Assembly: GCF_014199985.1 (NCBI RefSeq)
Contig: NZ_JACHOS010000001.1
Location: 434,001 to 498,000 of the forward strand
Direction: 5' to 3'
DNA: 64,000 nt
DNA from: Methylorubrum rhodesianum
GTDB taxonomy: Bacteria; Pseudomonadota; Alphaproteobacteria; Rhizobiales; Beijerinckiaceae
In this document: positions 18,064 to 27,170 of the stretch, in pieces
Layout of the letters: the number at the start of each line of letters is the position of its first letter
Numbering within the stretch: the stretch's first letter is position 1
Notes under the pieces: generated by a model
Told to the model about the DNA's origin: nothing
The model's input: only the letters and a program-made list of their open reading frames with translations
The model's database searches: none
Made by a program: the position numbers and the translations under genes

Positions 18064-18174
18064 GACATCGTCGACGAGACGCGAGCCATCGCGGGCTTGC
18101 CGCATCCGGGTCTCTGGACAGGTGGGCAAGTCGCACGAGGCGGCCGTCCGAGCTTCACAGGGACGCGGCAGACC

Positions 18175-18507
18175 ATGATGACCGGCGACCTTCCGCCTCC
18201 TCCCATCGTCTGCATGCTTTCGGAACACCGCGAGGGCTCGCTCGTACAGATCCAAGGGGAGATTCGATCGGCCTCCGTGAATTCAGGGACCTACCGCCTG
18301 CTGGTTCGGAAGCAGGGACCGTCCGGCACCGCTCATGTCAGTCAACAATCGGACTTTTCCATCTCTCCGGATTCCATTGTACGACTCGATGGACTGCGCT
18401 TCTCGCTCGAGCCGGACGGGCGCTATCGAGCCCAGCTCTCCGTCCGCGTCGGCACCGTCGAGTACATGTGCGAGCGCGAGGGGCCGGACCTGTCCACCCC
18501 TCTCTGA
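18175..18507 (+). CDS. csgH: CsgH-like curli assembly inhibitor
   Basis: The 110-residue product contains a small beta-sandwich typical of CsgH/CsgC, the periplasmic chaperones that stop curlin from forming amyloid early. Key segments are SGTYRLLVRKQGPSGTAHVS, then a serine-rich strand and DGRYRAQLSVRVG. Unusually, no signal peptide is seen from ATG 18175, and the open frame upstream (TTG 18097 or beyond) does not provide one either. Either the start is misread, there is a sequence change at the 5' end, or export differs. It sits between two curlin genes, which supports the call. Confidence 0.7.
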   Translation: MMTGDLPPPPIVCMLSEHREGSLVQIQGEIRSASVNSGTYRLLVRKQGPSGTAHVSQQSDFSISPDSIVRLDGLRFSLEPDGRYRAQLSVRVGTVEYMCEREGPDLSTPL

Positions 18508-18810
18508 ACCCCATTCGAACTCGAACGCCCCCTGGCCAAACAGATGGCGCCGGAATTCGCATCTCGCCTTCGCGCTGTGGCGCCCCTGTCACGCTGTCCC
18601 GGTGGAACGATCCTCGGTGGTGCAACTGAAACGGTTTAGCGTTGACTTCAATCGGCGCACAACACAATACAAATCTCGCACCGCGATAACAGTCTTTGTC
18701 TGTAGGGCATTTTTAATATGTTCTGCGCTATGAGAAAATTACAAGAAAGTTTTCAATTCTCTGAACGCGGATTTGGTCAGACACAAGCTCTGAATGGACG
18801 GAACAGCAAC
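18508..18810. other. Intergenic region with a possible promoter for the second curlin gene
   Basis: This 303-base spacer becomes AT-rich near 18650-18760. TTGACT at 18642-18647 with CAATAC at 18665-18670 (17-base spacing) is a plausible sigma-70-type promoter for the gene at 18811. No other gene was seen. Confidence 0.35.
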
Positions 18811-19443
18811 ATGATCAGTACCGTTCACAGGCTCCGGATCCGACATACAATCGCGTTCTTTGGGGTTTTCTGGCTTTTCTCGATTTATTCCGGGAACTCG
18901 TCGGCACAGCAGGCAGGTCTGATTGCCCCCATGTCTGGGCAGCCGATCCCCACCGAAGTCGCCGTTGAGTACGCGACGATCGGCGCGATGTCGCTCCCGA
19001 TTCGGATCCTCGGTCTCAACGGAAACGGTGCCGGATCGGGCGGTCAGGTCGCCTACAATCAGCAGATCGGCAGCGGCAACCGGACCGATATCAGTCAGAT
19101 CGGCAAGGGCAACGCTGCAGCCGTACAGATCTTTGGCGACGGCAACTTGGCGACGATTGCCCAGCAAGGGACCAACAATATCGGGCAGGGTGCGATCACC
19201 GGCGGTGCCAATCGCTTCGATCTGCAACAGAACGGCATCGGCAATCAGGCCGACATGAGTGTCAACGCGCCTGCAGGCGCGAACCTGCAGATCCGGCAGG
19301 ACGGCAACGGCAACAGCGTCTCCGGCTCCGTACCGAGCGCCGCCAATGTCGTCGTCAACCAAGTTGGCAGCGGCCTCTCGCTCGACGTGAGCCAAGCCGG
19401 CGTCCCCAAGAGCATCAACATCCAGCAAGTCCGCGCCCGCTGA
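18811..19443 (+). CDS. csgB: Minor curlin-like repeat protein (CsgB-like)
   Basis: A 210-residue secreted protein. The start at ATG 18811 (MISTVHRLRIRHTIAFFGVF) gives a signal peptide that ends near NSSAQQ. After a non-repeat region with EVAVEYATIGAMSLP, five or more curlin repeats follow, such as GSGNRTDISQIGKGNAAAV, GDGNLATIAQQGTNN and GIGNQADMSV. In enterobacteria CsgB nucleates CsgA fibres at the cell surface; the shorter length and non-repeat N-terminus make a nucleator-like role reasonable. It precedes csgF and csgG in the same direction. The distinction between CsgA- and CsgB-like roles is inference. Confidence 0.8.
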   Translation: MISTVHRLRIRHTIAFFGVFWLFSIYSGNSSAQQAGLIAPMSGQPIPTEVAVEYATIGAMSLPIRILGLNGNGAGSGGQVAYNQQIGSGNRTDISQIGKGNAAAVQIFGDGNLATIAQQGTNNIGQGAITGGANRFDLQQNGIGNQADMSVNAPAGANLQIRQDGNGNSVSGSVPSAANVVVNQVGSGLSLDVSQAGVPKSINIQQVRAR

Positions 19444-19482
19444 GGCGTGGGCACACGACGCGTGAAAAGGTGAAGTCCGCCC

Positions 19483-19926
19483 ATGACGACACGCATCTTG
19501 GCCGCAAGTGCTCTGCTGATGCTCTCGGCCGGTTCAGTTATGGCCGGCAATCTCATCTATCAGCCGGTCAATCCCGCGTTCGGAGGGAGCCCTCTCAACG
19601 GAAACTGGCTGCAGAGCGAGGCCAACGCCCAAAACATGCCGCAGGCCCGCGAGCAGCGCCTGAATCAGATCTTCACGAGCCAGACTGGTCGGAACGGCCA
19701 ATCGCTGACGCCCAGCCAGATCTTTGCCCAGCAGTTGCAGTCGCAACTCTACAGCTCTCTGGCGAACCAGATTACGCGGGCGATCTTCGGCGAGAATGCG
19801 CAACAAAGCGGTAACTTTGAGTTCCAAGGGACAAAAATAAACTTCAATCGCGAAGGTCCGAACGTGCGGATCGAAATTTTCGATGGGCAGACGACCAGCA
19901 CTGTTTTGGTGCCTGCTGGTCCATAG
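19483..19926 (+). CDS. csgF: Curli assembly factor CsgF
   Basis: A 147-residue secreted protein with a signal peptide (TRILAASALLMLSAGSVMAG). The mature N-terminus GNLIYQPVNPAFGGSPLNGN matches the CsgF region that plugs and constricts the CsgG pore (family pattern F-x-NP-x-FGG-x-P-x-NG). The C-terminal strands end in a TSTVLVP segment like the CsgF TSTIQV end. CsgF anchors the nucleator to the CsgG secretion channel. It is 39 bases downstream of the CsgB-like gene and upstream of csgG. Confidence 0.93.
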   Translation: MTTRILAASALLMLSAGSVMAGNLIYQPVNPAFGGSPLNGNWLQSEANAQNMPQAREQRLNQIFTSQTGRNGQSLTPSQIFAQQLQSQLYSSLANQITRAIFGENAQQSGNFEFQGTKINFNREGPNVRIEIFDGQTTSTVLVPAGP

Positions 19927-20059
19927 CTGTCGCGAGATCGACATCACCGTCGTCCTGCAGCTCCGGAACCAGATCGGAGGCGAGGAATGCGGTGTTCGCG
20001 CCACGATAATCCGAAGGTCGCACCAAGCGACCCCGTCATGATCGGGATTCTTGATCCTT

Positions 20060-20983
20060 ATGTGGGCTGAAAACTTCTCGATCCGACGCCTCGCCGTCGG
20101 TAGTCTTCTCGCCGCAGCACTCAGTTTGGGTGGCTGCGTCGCCATTGGCGAGCGCGAACCGCTCAATGAGGCGCCGACCGTCACCGAGACCTCGCCGACA
20201 GGCTTGAACCTCGAATTGCTTCCGCCGCCCGCAAAAGCCGTGGACCTCGCGGTCTACAGCTTTCCCGATTTGACCGGGCAGAACAAACCCAGCGACAACT
20301 TCGCCGAGTTCTCGCGTGCCGTGACGCAGGGCGGCGCCGCCTTCCTCGTGGATGCCCTGAGACGCACCGGCGGGGGCAGCTGGTTCCGCGTCGTCGAGCG
20401 CGGCAGCCTCGCCAATATCTTGCAGGAACGGCAACTCATCCGCGCGACCCGCCAGGAATTCGATCAGGACCAGGCCAAGCCCCTGCCGCCGATCCGCTTC
20501 GCCGGCCTGTTAGTCGAAGGCGGCATCCTTGCCTACGACGCGAATTTCGTGACCGGCGGCATTGGCGCCCGCTATCTTGGAATCGGCGGCGACATCCGCT
20601 ATCGGCGCGACGTCGTGACGGTCGGCATGCGTATCGTGTCCGTCCAGTCGGGCGAGGTGTTGACCAGTGTCACGACGACGAAGACGATCTACTCGATCGG
20701 GCTCAACACGAACACGTTTCGCTACGTCGCGGTCAACAAGCTGTTCGAGTTCGATGCGGGTGTCACGCGCAACGAGCCGACGCAGTTCGCCGTGCGGGAA
20801 TCGATCGAGCTGGCCGTCTACTCGACCTTGATGGAGGGCGCGCGCAAGGGGCTTTGGAAGTTCCGCGATCCGACGATCGGCCAACGGCTTCTCCGGGAAT
20901 ACATCGAACGGGACAAGCCGCTGCCGCCCGCCAGCGCGAATGCCGAGATCGTTCAGGAAGCCGTCGTCGTCGCGAAGAATTGA
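20060..20983 (+). CDS. csgG: Curli secretion channel lipoprotein CsgG
   Basis: The 307-residue outer-membrane lipoprotein has a signal peptide with lipobox LGGC (near residue 24). CsgG family segments include DLAVYSFPDLTGQNKP (near 70), SWFRVVERGSLANILQERQL (near 115), GGIGARYLGIGG (transmembrane strand region near 165) and YRRDVVTVGMRIVSVQSGEV (near 185). CsgG forms a ninefold pore for curlin export. A TTG at 20051 is in frame, but ATG 20060 gives a normal lipoprotein signal. A lytic transglycosylase begins 4 bases after its stop. No csgE was found in the window. Confidence 0.95.
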   Translation: MWAENFSIRRLAVGSLLAAALSLGGCVAIGEREPLNEAPTVTETSPTGLNLELLPPPAKAVDLAVYSFPDLTGQNKPSDNFAEFSRAVTQGGAAFLVDALRRTGGGSWFRVVERGSLANILQERQLIRATRQEFDQDQAKPLPPIRFAGLLVEGGILAYDANFVTGGIGARYLGIGGDIRYRRDVVTVGMRIVSVQSGEVLTSVTTTKTIYSIGLNTNTFRYVAVNKLFEFDAGVTRNEPTQFAVRESIELAVYSTLMEGARKGLWKFRDPTIGQRLLREYIERDKPLPPASANAEIVQEAVVVAKN

Positions 20984-20987
20984 GACG

Positions 20988-21863
20988 ATGCGCGCTCGAC
21001 GAGCATGGATGGCGCCAGTGCTGTTGGCGGCGGTTCTGTTTGCCTCCCCCACGCAAGCCGACCTTCGCGCTCGTGGAACGGTCCTGGATCTGACCGTGAC
21101 GGCGCAGGCTGAGACACAGAGCGAACCGCCGATCCCAGCGGTGATCGCGATCGTCGAGAGGATCGTGCCGGAGATCTCCGTCGCAGGGATCTCGGCGCTG
21201 ATCACGCAGGCAGCGATGAACACCGGCGTTCCCGCCGATTTTCTTCTCCGGTTGCTCAAGCGTGAGAGCAACTTGAACCCCACGGCCGTGAGTCCCAAAG
21301 GAGCGCTCGGGATCGCTCAATTCATGCCGGCGACCGCGGCCGAGCGCGGATTGGCCGATCCGTTCGATCCGGTTCAGGCCATTCCCAAGGCAGCCGAACT
21401 CCTGCGCGATCTGCGGCAGCGTTATGGAAGCTGGGCTCTGGCGGCGGCGGCCTACAATGCAGGTCCCGGCCGGGTCGATGCTTGGCTGCTTGGTCGCCTG
21501 GAACTGCCGAAGGAGACGGTGGACTACGTCGTCAACATCACCGGGGTGGACACGCTGAGTTCGGCCGCGGTCTATCGTCCAGCCCAATCCGGGGGGCCAC
21601 TCCAGATTGCGTCCTTCGCCGCCTCCCTCCCCTTGTTCGCGGTCGCATCGGAAGGCTCCGCCCTCCGCGCATCGGATCATCGGGAGACCTCGGCGGAGGC
21701 GAAACGGGCGGCGAAATCGGCTGACGGCGTCACGGCGCCGCTCACGACAGCTCAACTGCGCGCCGCGGCTGGGGGCATCTTGCGGCCTGCGGCCGGGTTG
21801 AGCCCGCCCTGCGCGGCTCTGCTCAACTCGAACGCGCCATGTCTCAATTTGAGCCGTTATTGA
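20988..21863 (+). CDS. Lytic transglycosylase (SLT domain), coupled to csgG
   Basis: The 291-residue secreted protein has a signal peptide (MAPVLLAAVLFASPTQAD). Its SLT lysozyme-like domain shows catalytic Glu in LLRLLKRESNLNPTAVSPKG and the motifs GALGIAQFMPATAAERG and AAAYNAGPGRVDAW. These enzymes cut peptidoglycan to form 1,6-anhydro ends. The start lies 4 bases past the csgG stop, implying co-translation. A natural reading is local cell-wall opening so that the CsgG channel can be assembled or curli subunits can cross. The C-terminal 90 residues have no recognised domain. Confidence 0.92.
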   Translation: MRARRAWMAPVLLAAVLFASPTQADLRARGTVLDLTVTAQAETQSEPPIPAVIAIVERIVPEISVAGISALITQAAMNTGVPADFLLRLLKRESNLNPTAVSPKGALGIAQFMPATAAERGLADPFDPVQAIPKAAELLRDLRQRYGSWALAAAAYNAGPGRVDAWLLGRLELPKETVDYVVNITGVDTLSSAAVYRPAQSGGPLQIASFAASLPLFAVASEGSALRASDHRETSAEAKRAAKSADGVTAPLTTAQLRAAAGGILRPAAGLSPPCAALLNSNAPCLNLSRY

Positions 21864-22138
21864 GCCGCTCGATACGGAGTCCTTCCGAAGGGTTCGACCC
21901 GCCCTCCGTCATCCCTAGGCGCCGAGAGCGAGACCGGAACCCGGAATGGCCCTCGCGCGGCCGTATGCCTCTCATCCAGAATGGAGTCCGGATTTCAACA
22001 CGCCCCTACGGAATCAAGCGGGCGACGTAATCGAGGAAGGCGGTCGGAATCAGTCTGCACTCACGGCTTTGCGCCGGATGCCGCGAAGAGGGTGCAAGCA
22101 CCGTCCGTGCAGAACCGACGACGACCCGCCGTATCTCG

Positions 22139-22495
22139 TCAACGTCCCTGCTTCAGCGTGATCTGGTTGAATGAGCCGGATTGCGCGATGACAGCGCTGT
22201 TGGACACACCGCTCTGCATGATGCGAATGACGTTGCCGATGCCGGTCTGCGTCGCGTCAATACGATTGTACTGACCTTCCTGCAAACCGTAGAAGGCATT
22301 GCCCTGGCCCGGCGTCGGCACGCTGTCGGAGGGCGGTGAGACGCGGTTCATCGTGTTCCGCAGGGCGCCGTTCTCGATATCCTGCATCGTCACGTCCGAC
22401 CGTGCCATCAGGGCGGACAGGTCCTGCGCCGACGCGGAGACCGACATCGGTACCAGGGCAGTGAACACGGTAACGAGCGGAACGATTCTTCGCAT
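22139..22495 (-). CDS. Small curlin-repeat protein
   Basis: The 118-residue product has a signal peptide (MRRIVPLVTVFTALVPMSVS, cut near SASAQ). After a linker, the C-terminal half holds curlin-like repeats, seen in the segments GQYNRIDATQTGIGNVIRIM, GVSNSAVIAQSG and SFNQITLKQG. ATG 22495 has AAGGAT upstream. It lies beyond the curli operon on the opposite strand and has its own promoter region. It could be a third fibre subunit, a terminator of fibre growth, or a nucleator; sequence alone does not decide. Confidence 0.75.
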   Translation of the reverse strand: MRRIVPLVTVFTALVPMSVSASAQDLSALMARSDVTMQDIENGALRNTMNRVSPPSDSVPTPGQGNAFYGLQEGQYNRIDATQTGIGNVIRIMQSGVSNSAVIAQSGSFNQITLKQGR

Positions 22496-22882
22496 CGGAT
22501 GGCATCCTTTTCGCCGCCCGACCATCGGTTTTGTCCGTTAAGAAAGCTTCAAGAGACACGCGGTCTTTAGACAAGGCCGGCTGTTTTCGGGATCGACGAT
22601 CACGACCTCAAATGATTGCGGGCGGCTCGGACGATCGAATCCTGAAAATGAGTCCAGACTAGAGGAGGCTCCCCCGACATGCCTGATCCTGGAACGGCCG
22701 GGCAGTCGCATCGGGGCCTGTGCCACTTCCTGCCCAGCGGTTCGGCCGCCGCTCCGACCTTCCGCGGCGCTGATGGCCTGAACTCAGCATCGCCGAGTCC
22801 GGCGCCCCGACCGTCGGGCCACTCGGGTTCCGCCTGGAACGCAGTGGGCACGAAAAGACCCGCAGGATCATCGAACGCGGCA
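22496..22882. other. Intergenic region upstream of small curlin gene
   Basis: A 387-base spacer between the end of the oxidase operon and the small curlin gene, both on the minus strand. The part next to the curlin gene (22520-22680) should carry its promoter. Frames crossing it lack start signals and similarity. No repeats or RNA gene were seen. Confidence 0.4.
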
Positions 22883-23185
22883 TCAGGAGTTGGCGAGGCG
22901 GCTCAGCGTGTCGGTCAGGGTCAGTGCGAACAGGATGGCGAGCCAGAACAATCCGCAAGCCGCCGCCAGCCGAACTAGGGCATCGGCCCGGTCGAGCCGC
23001 ATCAACAGCAGCGCCACGAGGGCGGCCTGGGTCGCGGCGATGCCGAAATTGATGGGCGCCGCCCAGGATGCGGGGGCGGCGTAGGCGGCGAAAAGGCTCA
23101 GGGCCAGAAATGCGAGCAACAGAACCCAAACGATAAGGCCCCGCCGCCAGATCCTGCCGATCGACGTCCGCGACCGCTCACTCAT
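22883..23185 (-). CDS. ctaF: Cytochrome c oxidase subunit IV-type protein (CtaF-like)
   Basis: This 100-residue membrane protein has three predicted transmembrane segments: LIVWVLLLAFLALSLFAAYA, INFGIAATQAALVALLLM, and LAAACGLFWLAILFALTL. Size, last position in the cta operon and topology match bacterial subunit IV (COX4_pro/CtaF family) of caa3 oxidases, which helps stabilise the catalytic core. Its start overlaps the ctaE stop by 4 bases (ATGA). The open frame extends far upstream but there it is a shadow of ctaE. Confidence 0.8.
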   Translation of the reverse strand: MSERSRTSIGRIWRRGLIVWVLLLAFLALSLFAAYAAPASWAAPINFGIAATQAALVALLLMRLDRADALVRLAAACGLFWLAILFALTLTDTLSRLANS

Positions 23186-23871
23186 CCGGCGCGTCCATCG
23201 AGATAGAGCATGGGGTAGAGGACGATCCAGATCATGTCGACGAACCCCCAGTAGAGCATCGCCACCTCGACCTGCGGACTCTCGAACAGAAAGCCGGGCT
23301 CGCGCCATTCTTTCCAGATCAGGCGAACGACGAGGGCGATCCCGATCGAGAGATGGATGGCGTGGATCGAGGTCGCGAGCCAGTAGAAGCCGAAGAACAG
23401 CTGCGTTGTTGGCTCCTTCAGCGCGAAGCTCGCCCCGGGCAGGAGGTGCTTCTCGATGTCCTCGCGATACTCCACGCCCTTCACCGCCATGAAGGCGAGG
23501 CCGAGAAGGACCGTGGCGCCGAGGCACCAGAGCGTCAGACGCTGAAGGCCCTTCTGTTCGGAAGCCTGCGAAGCGATGGCGGCGCAAAGCCCACTCGTGA
23601 GGAGGAGGGCGGTGTTGAGCGTGCCGTAGACGATGTTGGTCTCGCGCGCCGCGATCGCGAAGTCCGCCGCGTGCTCCAGCCGCATCGCCGTGTAGAGCAG
23701 GAACAAAGCCCCGAAGAACAGCACCTCGCTAGCGATGAAGATCCAGATGCCGAAGGTCGCCCCGGCACGCTGGTAAGCGAAGGCCCGGTCACCCGCGAGA
23801 CCGAGTTCGTCCCACGGCTCGCGGAGGTGCCGCTCGGCGGTCTTCTCGATAAGATCGCCACCCGCGCTCAC
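23182..23871 (-). CDS. ctaE: Cytochrome c oxidase subunit III (CtaE/CoxC)
   Basis: A 229-residue polytopic membrane protein with the COX3 pattern: [20 protein letters not shown] (first helix, carrying the conserved Glu), then GVEYREDI and [12 protein letters not shown], ending with [18 protein letters not shown]. Five transmembrane helices fit the shorter bacterial caa3-type subunit III. It overlaps ctaD at its start and ctaF at its end by 4 bases each. Subunit III keeps proton uptake and the active site stable in the haem-copper oxidase. Confidence 0.95.
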   Translation of the reverse strand: MSAGGDLIEKTAERHLREPWDELGLAGDRAFAYQRAGATFGIWIFIASEVLFFGALFLLYTAMRLEHAADFAIAARETNIVYGTLNTALLLTSGLCAAIASQASEQKGLQRLTLWCLGATVLLGLAFMAVKGVEYREDIEKHLLPGASFALKEPTTQLFFGFYWLATSIHAIHLSIGIALVVRLIWKEWREPGFLFESPQVEVAMLYWGFVDMIWIVLYPMLYLDGRAG

Positions 23872-25559
23872 GTCAGCGCCCCCTTCTCGGCGATGCGCGG
23901 CTCGTCACCCGGCGGCGTGGCCTCCGGATGGTAGTCGTAGGGCGGCGCGAGAACCTGCGGATTGCCGAAGAAGTTCTGCCGCGGCGGCGGCGAGGTGGTG
24001 CGCCATTCGAGGCCCGTGGCGTTCCAGGGATCGTTGAGGGCGCGGCCTCCGAAGAACAGCGACCAGGTGAGGTAGCCGAGGGGCATCAGATAGGCCACGG
24101 CGAGCACCGCCGCGCCGGAGGAGGAGAGCACGTTCCAGACCTGGAACTCCGGCGGATAGGTGTAGTAGCGCCGCGGCATGCCGAGATAGCCGGCGATGAA
24201 TTGCGGGAAGAAGGTCAGATTGAAACCGAAGAACATCAGAAGAGCGGCGAAGCGTGCCCAGCTCTCCGGGTACATCCGCCCCGTCACCTTCGGCCACCAG
24301 AAGTGCAGGCCGGCGAAGTAGGCCGACACGGAGGCACCGACCATAATGTAGTGGAAGTGCGCGACGACGAAGTAAGTATCCTGCACGTGCACATCGATCG
24401 GTACGGAGGCCAGGAAGAGACCGGTCAGGCCGCCCATGGTGAACAAGCCCAGGAAACCGAGTGCGTAGAGCATCGGCGACTCGAAGCCGATCTGGCCGCG
24501 GTAGAGCGTGGCGGTCCAGTTGAACACCTTGATGGCGGAGGGCACCGCCACGATGAAGGACAGGAACGAGAACACCAGGGCGGCGAACGGCGACATGCCC
24601 GAGGTGAACATGTGGTGGCCCCAGGTGAAGAAACCGATCACCGCGATCGCCACCAAGGCGTAGACCATGAAGGAATAGCCGAAAATGCGGCGCCGGGCGT
24701 AGCAGGTGATGACCTCCGAGATCACGCCCATGGCCGGAAGGATCATGATGTAAACGGCCGGGTGCGAGTAGAACCAGAACAGGTGCTGGAACAGGATCGG
24801 GTCGCCGCCGCGGGCTGGATCGAAAATCGGCAGGTTGAAGGTGCGCTCGGCGATGACGAGGACGAGCGTCAGAGCCAGCACGGGCGTGGCGAGCACGAAG
24901 ATCAGGCTCGTCGTGTACATCGCCCAGACGAAGAGCGGCAGGCGGAACCATGTCATGCCCGGCGCCCGCAGGTAGTGGACCGTGGCGATGAAGTTGACGC
25001 CCGTCGCGATGGTCGAGAAGCCGGAGACGAATACCCCGAGCACGGCCAGCGTCACGAAAGTGTTCGAGAACACCGTCGAGTAGGGAACGTAGAAGGTCCA
25101 GCCGGTATCGATGCCGCCCGCCAGCACGGCCGCCAGCGTCAACAGCCCGCCGGCCATGTTGAGGTACCACGAGATCAGGTTGAGCTTGGGAAAGGCGAGG
25201 TCGCGCGCGCCGATCATCAGCGGCAGCAGGAAATTCCCCATCGTCGTCGGGATCGACGGAATAAGGAAGAACCACACCATGACGATGCCGTGTAGCGAGA
25301 ACAGCTTGTTGTAGGTGTCCGCGCCGACGATGTTGCCCTCCGGCGTGAACAGTTCCAGCCGCACGAGCGTGGCGGCCGCGCCGCCGATGAAGAAGAAGAA
25401 GGTGATCGACAGCGCGTAGAGGATGGCGATGCGCTTGTGATCGGTCGTGAACAGCCAGGAAGCAACGCTGCGCCCCTCGGCGAGATAGCTGACCGGCAGT
25501 CCGAGATCCAACTCCCGGGGGTTGGCGAGCGTCGAGGCATCGGAAGAGGCGCCGCTCAT
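23868..25559 (-). CDS. ctaD: Cytochrome c oxidase subunit I (CtaD), haem-copper oxidase catalytic subunit
   Basis: The 563-residue protein has twelve transmembrane helices and the haem-copper signature. The N-terminal [12 protein letters not shown], the low-spin haem ligand segment [12 protein letters not shown], the Cu-B and cross-link region [20 protein letters not shown], the GHHMFTSGM pair and [13 protein letters not shown] are all present. [20 protein letters not shown] contains the Glu of the D-type A1 family close by, so it is an A-type oxidase. It reduces oxygen to water while pumping protons. It follows ctaC by 34 bases and overlaps ctaE by 4. Confidence 0.97.
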   Translation of the reverse strand: MSGASSDASTLANPRELDLGLPVSYLAEGRSVASWLFTTDHKRIAILYALSITFFFFIGGAAATLVRLELFTPEGNIVGADTYNKLFSLHGIVMVWFFLIPSIPTTMGNFLLPLMIGARDLAFPKLNLISWYLNMAGGLLTLAAVLAGGIDTGWTFYVPYSTVFSNTFVTLAVLGVFVSGFSTIATGVNFIATVHYLRAPGMTWFRLPLFVWAMYTTSLIFVLATPVLALTLVLVIAERTFNLPIFDPARGGDPILFQHLFWFYSHPAVYIMILPAMGVISEVITCYARRRIFGYSFMVYALVAIAVIGFFTWGHHMFTSGMSPFAALVFSFLSFIVAVPSAIKVFNWTATLYRGQIGFESPMLYALGFLGLFTMGGLTGLFLASVPIDVHVQDTYFVVAHFHYIMVGASVSAYFAGLHFWWPKVTGRMYPESWARFAALLMFFGFNLTFFPQFIAGYLGMPRRYYTYPPEFQVWNVLSSSGAAVLAVAYLMPLGYLTWSLFFGGRALNDPWNATGLEWRTTSPPPRQNFFGNPQVLAPPYDYHPEATPPGDEPRIAEKGALT

Positions 25560-25593
25560 CGGGCGAGACTCCGGGCGGCGTGAGGCATGGGCG

Positions 25594-26685
25594 TCATGGT
25601 GGGGTGTCTCCCGAAGCGGGCGCGCCGGGCACCATGGCGGGGCTGCGCAGAGACTGGTTCGGCGCGGATTCCGGCGGCGTCTGTCCGGGTGCGCAGATGT
25701 TCTGCGCCGGCGCGAGGTTGAGCGAGCCGATCAGGTCGAACCGGTCGGTGCCGTGGCGGATATAGGCGGTCAGCGCCTGGATCTCGCCGTCGGAAAGCTT
25801 GCCCTCGTAGCTCGGCATGATCGGCTCGTAGCCGGCCACCACGTCGCGCTCGGGCTGGAGGATCGAGTCGCGGACATAGGCCTCGTCCACGGTGGCGGTA
25901 CGCCCGCCCTCCAGCGGCACCGACTGGTTCCAGATCCCGGCCAGTGAGGGCGCGTGCACCTTCGATCCCGCATTGTGGCAGCCCGAGCATCCGCGCTCCG
26001 AGAACAGCCGCGCACCGAGTTCGGCGAGACCGTCGCGCTCGGGCTGCCTCGTGAGCCACTGCGCGTAGTCCTGCGGCTCCATCACGATGATCCGGCCGAC
26101 CATGCGCGAGTGATCGGTGCCGCAATACTCGGTGCAGAGCAGGTGGTAGGTGCCCGTCTTGGTGGCCTGGAACCACGTTTCCGTCTGCTGGTAGGGCAGG
26201 GCGTCGCGCTTGAGGCGGAAGGCCGGCACGTAGAACGAGTGGATCACGTCCTGCGAGGTCAGGAGCAGGCGGACCGGCGCGCCGACGGGAACGTGCAGTT
26301 CGTTGATCTCTCGGGTGCCGCTCGGACCCTGCGTCTTCCACATCCACTGCTTGCCGACGACATGGATCTCGATGGCGTCCTTCGGCGGCGAGAAGGCACC
26401 GATTTCGACCGAGGCCGCCCACCAGAAGATGAAGACGAAGATGAACAGGGTCGCGGCGGTCCAGCCGACCTCGAACTCCCGCGAGACGATGGTCGGCATC
26501 TCGCCGCGCTTGGCCGACGAGCCGCGGCGGTACCGGATCGCGAAGGTCACGACGAGGCCGACGACGAGGAGGACGATGGCCGAGGAGATCAGCAGGAGGC
26601 CGATGAAGATGGCATCCACCTTCGCCGCCTGGACGGAGGCGGATTCCGGTCGCAGGAAGGCGGGGATCAGCGCGTCGAGCATCAC
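25594..26685 (-). CDS. ctaC: Cytochrome c oxidase subunit II with fused cytochrome c domain (caa3-type CtaC)
   Basis: The 363-residue protein has two transmembrane helices (near 25-50 and 75-95), a cupredoxin domain with the Cu-A site (HSFYVPAF and [12 protein letters not shown] near residues 170-215), then a cytochrome c domain with the haem motif GCSGCHNAG (near 250) and a distal Met in [11 protein letters not shown]. This fusion defines a caa3-type oxidase that takes electrons from its own haem c. GTG 26685 overlaps the upstream gene; ATG 26682 is an equal alternative. The Pro-rich tail after residue 330 is unusual. Confidence 0.95.
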   Translation of the reverse strand: MMLDALIPAFLRPESASVQAAKVDAIFIGLLLISSAIVLLVVGLVVTFAIRYRRGSSAKRGEMPTIVSREFEVGWTAATLFIFVFIFWWAASVEIGAFSPPKDAIEIHVVGKQWMWKTQGPSGTREINELHVPVGAPVRLLLTSQDVIHSFYVPAFRLKRDALPYQQTETWFQATKTGTYHLLCTEYCGTDHSRMVGRIIVMEPQDYAQWLTRQPERDGLAELGARLFSERGCSGCHNAGSKVHAPSLAGIWNQSVPLEGGRTATVDEAYVRDSILQPERDVVAGYEPIMPSYEGKLSDGEIQALTAYIRHGTDRFDLIGSLNLAPAQNICAPGQTPPESAPNQSLRSPAMVPGAPASGDTPP

Positions 26686-27170
26686 GGCGTCCCTGTCCCC
26701 GGCCCGGCACCGGACGAGAGGACGGGACCTGACGCTCCGCCGCGGCTGCCGAGCGGAGGCGTGCGCTCCGGCTGGATCGGTGCCGCGTAGGCCGCGTTGC
26801 CGCGCACGGCCAAGCGCCGCATGGCCTCCTCGATCGGCATGCGGGCGATCCCCTTCTCGCGGTCGATCCAGGCATAACCAGCGAGCTTGGCGCGCTGGTC
26901 CCTCAGCATCGCCGCAAGGTCGGCCTCGGGGCTTTGCTGCAGCCGGGGCGCCGGGAAAACCCGTGCCTGCTGGACAAGCGGTCCGAGACCCTGGCGGTTG
27001 TAGTAGAAGCGTAGGCCCCCGATGGTGACGGCCGTGAAGAGGACGATGAACAGTCCGGTCAGCAGCAGCGGCTTGAGCCGGATATCAGGAGCCTCCGTGC
27101 CGGGCGGCGCGTGGCCGACGACATCGTCGTGGACCCTCGTGTGGAGCTGACCACGCGCCGCATCAGACAT
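26682..27170 (-). CDS. Uncharacterised membrane protein between ACIII and caa3 oxidase genes
   Basis: A 162-residue protein with one transmembrane helix (LLLTGLFIVLFTAVTIGGL, near residue 30), a short cytoplasmic N-terminus and a periplasmic domain ending in a Gly/Pro-rich tail. The segment YAWIDREKGIARMPIEEAMR is typical of small proteins encoded beside caa3 or ACIII genes, often annotated only as hypothetical. It overlaps actF by 8 bases and ctaC by 4, so it is firmly part of the operon. A link or assembly role between the two complexes is a guess from position. Confidence 0.75.
   Translation of the reverse strand: MSDAARGQLHTRVHDDVVGHAPPGTEAPDIRLKPLLLTGLFIVLFTAVTIGGLRFYYNRQGLGPLVQQARVFPAPRLQQSPEADLAAMLRDQRAKLAGYAWIDREKGIARMPIEEAMRRLAVRGNAAYAAPIQPERTPPLGSRGGASGPVLSSGAGPGTGTP

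Noticed and set aside
18605..18634. An EcfG-type promoter (GGAAC with a downstream GTT) upstream of the CsgB-like gene
   Set aside because: The spacing is wrong (23 instead of 16-18 bases).
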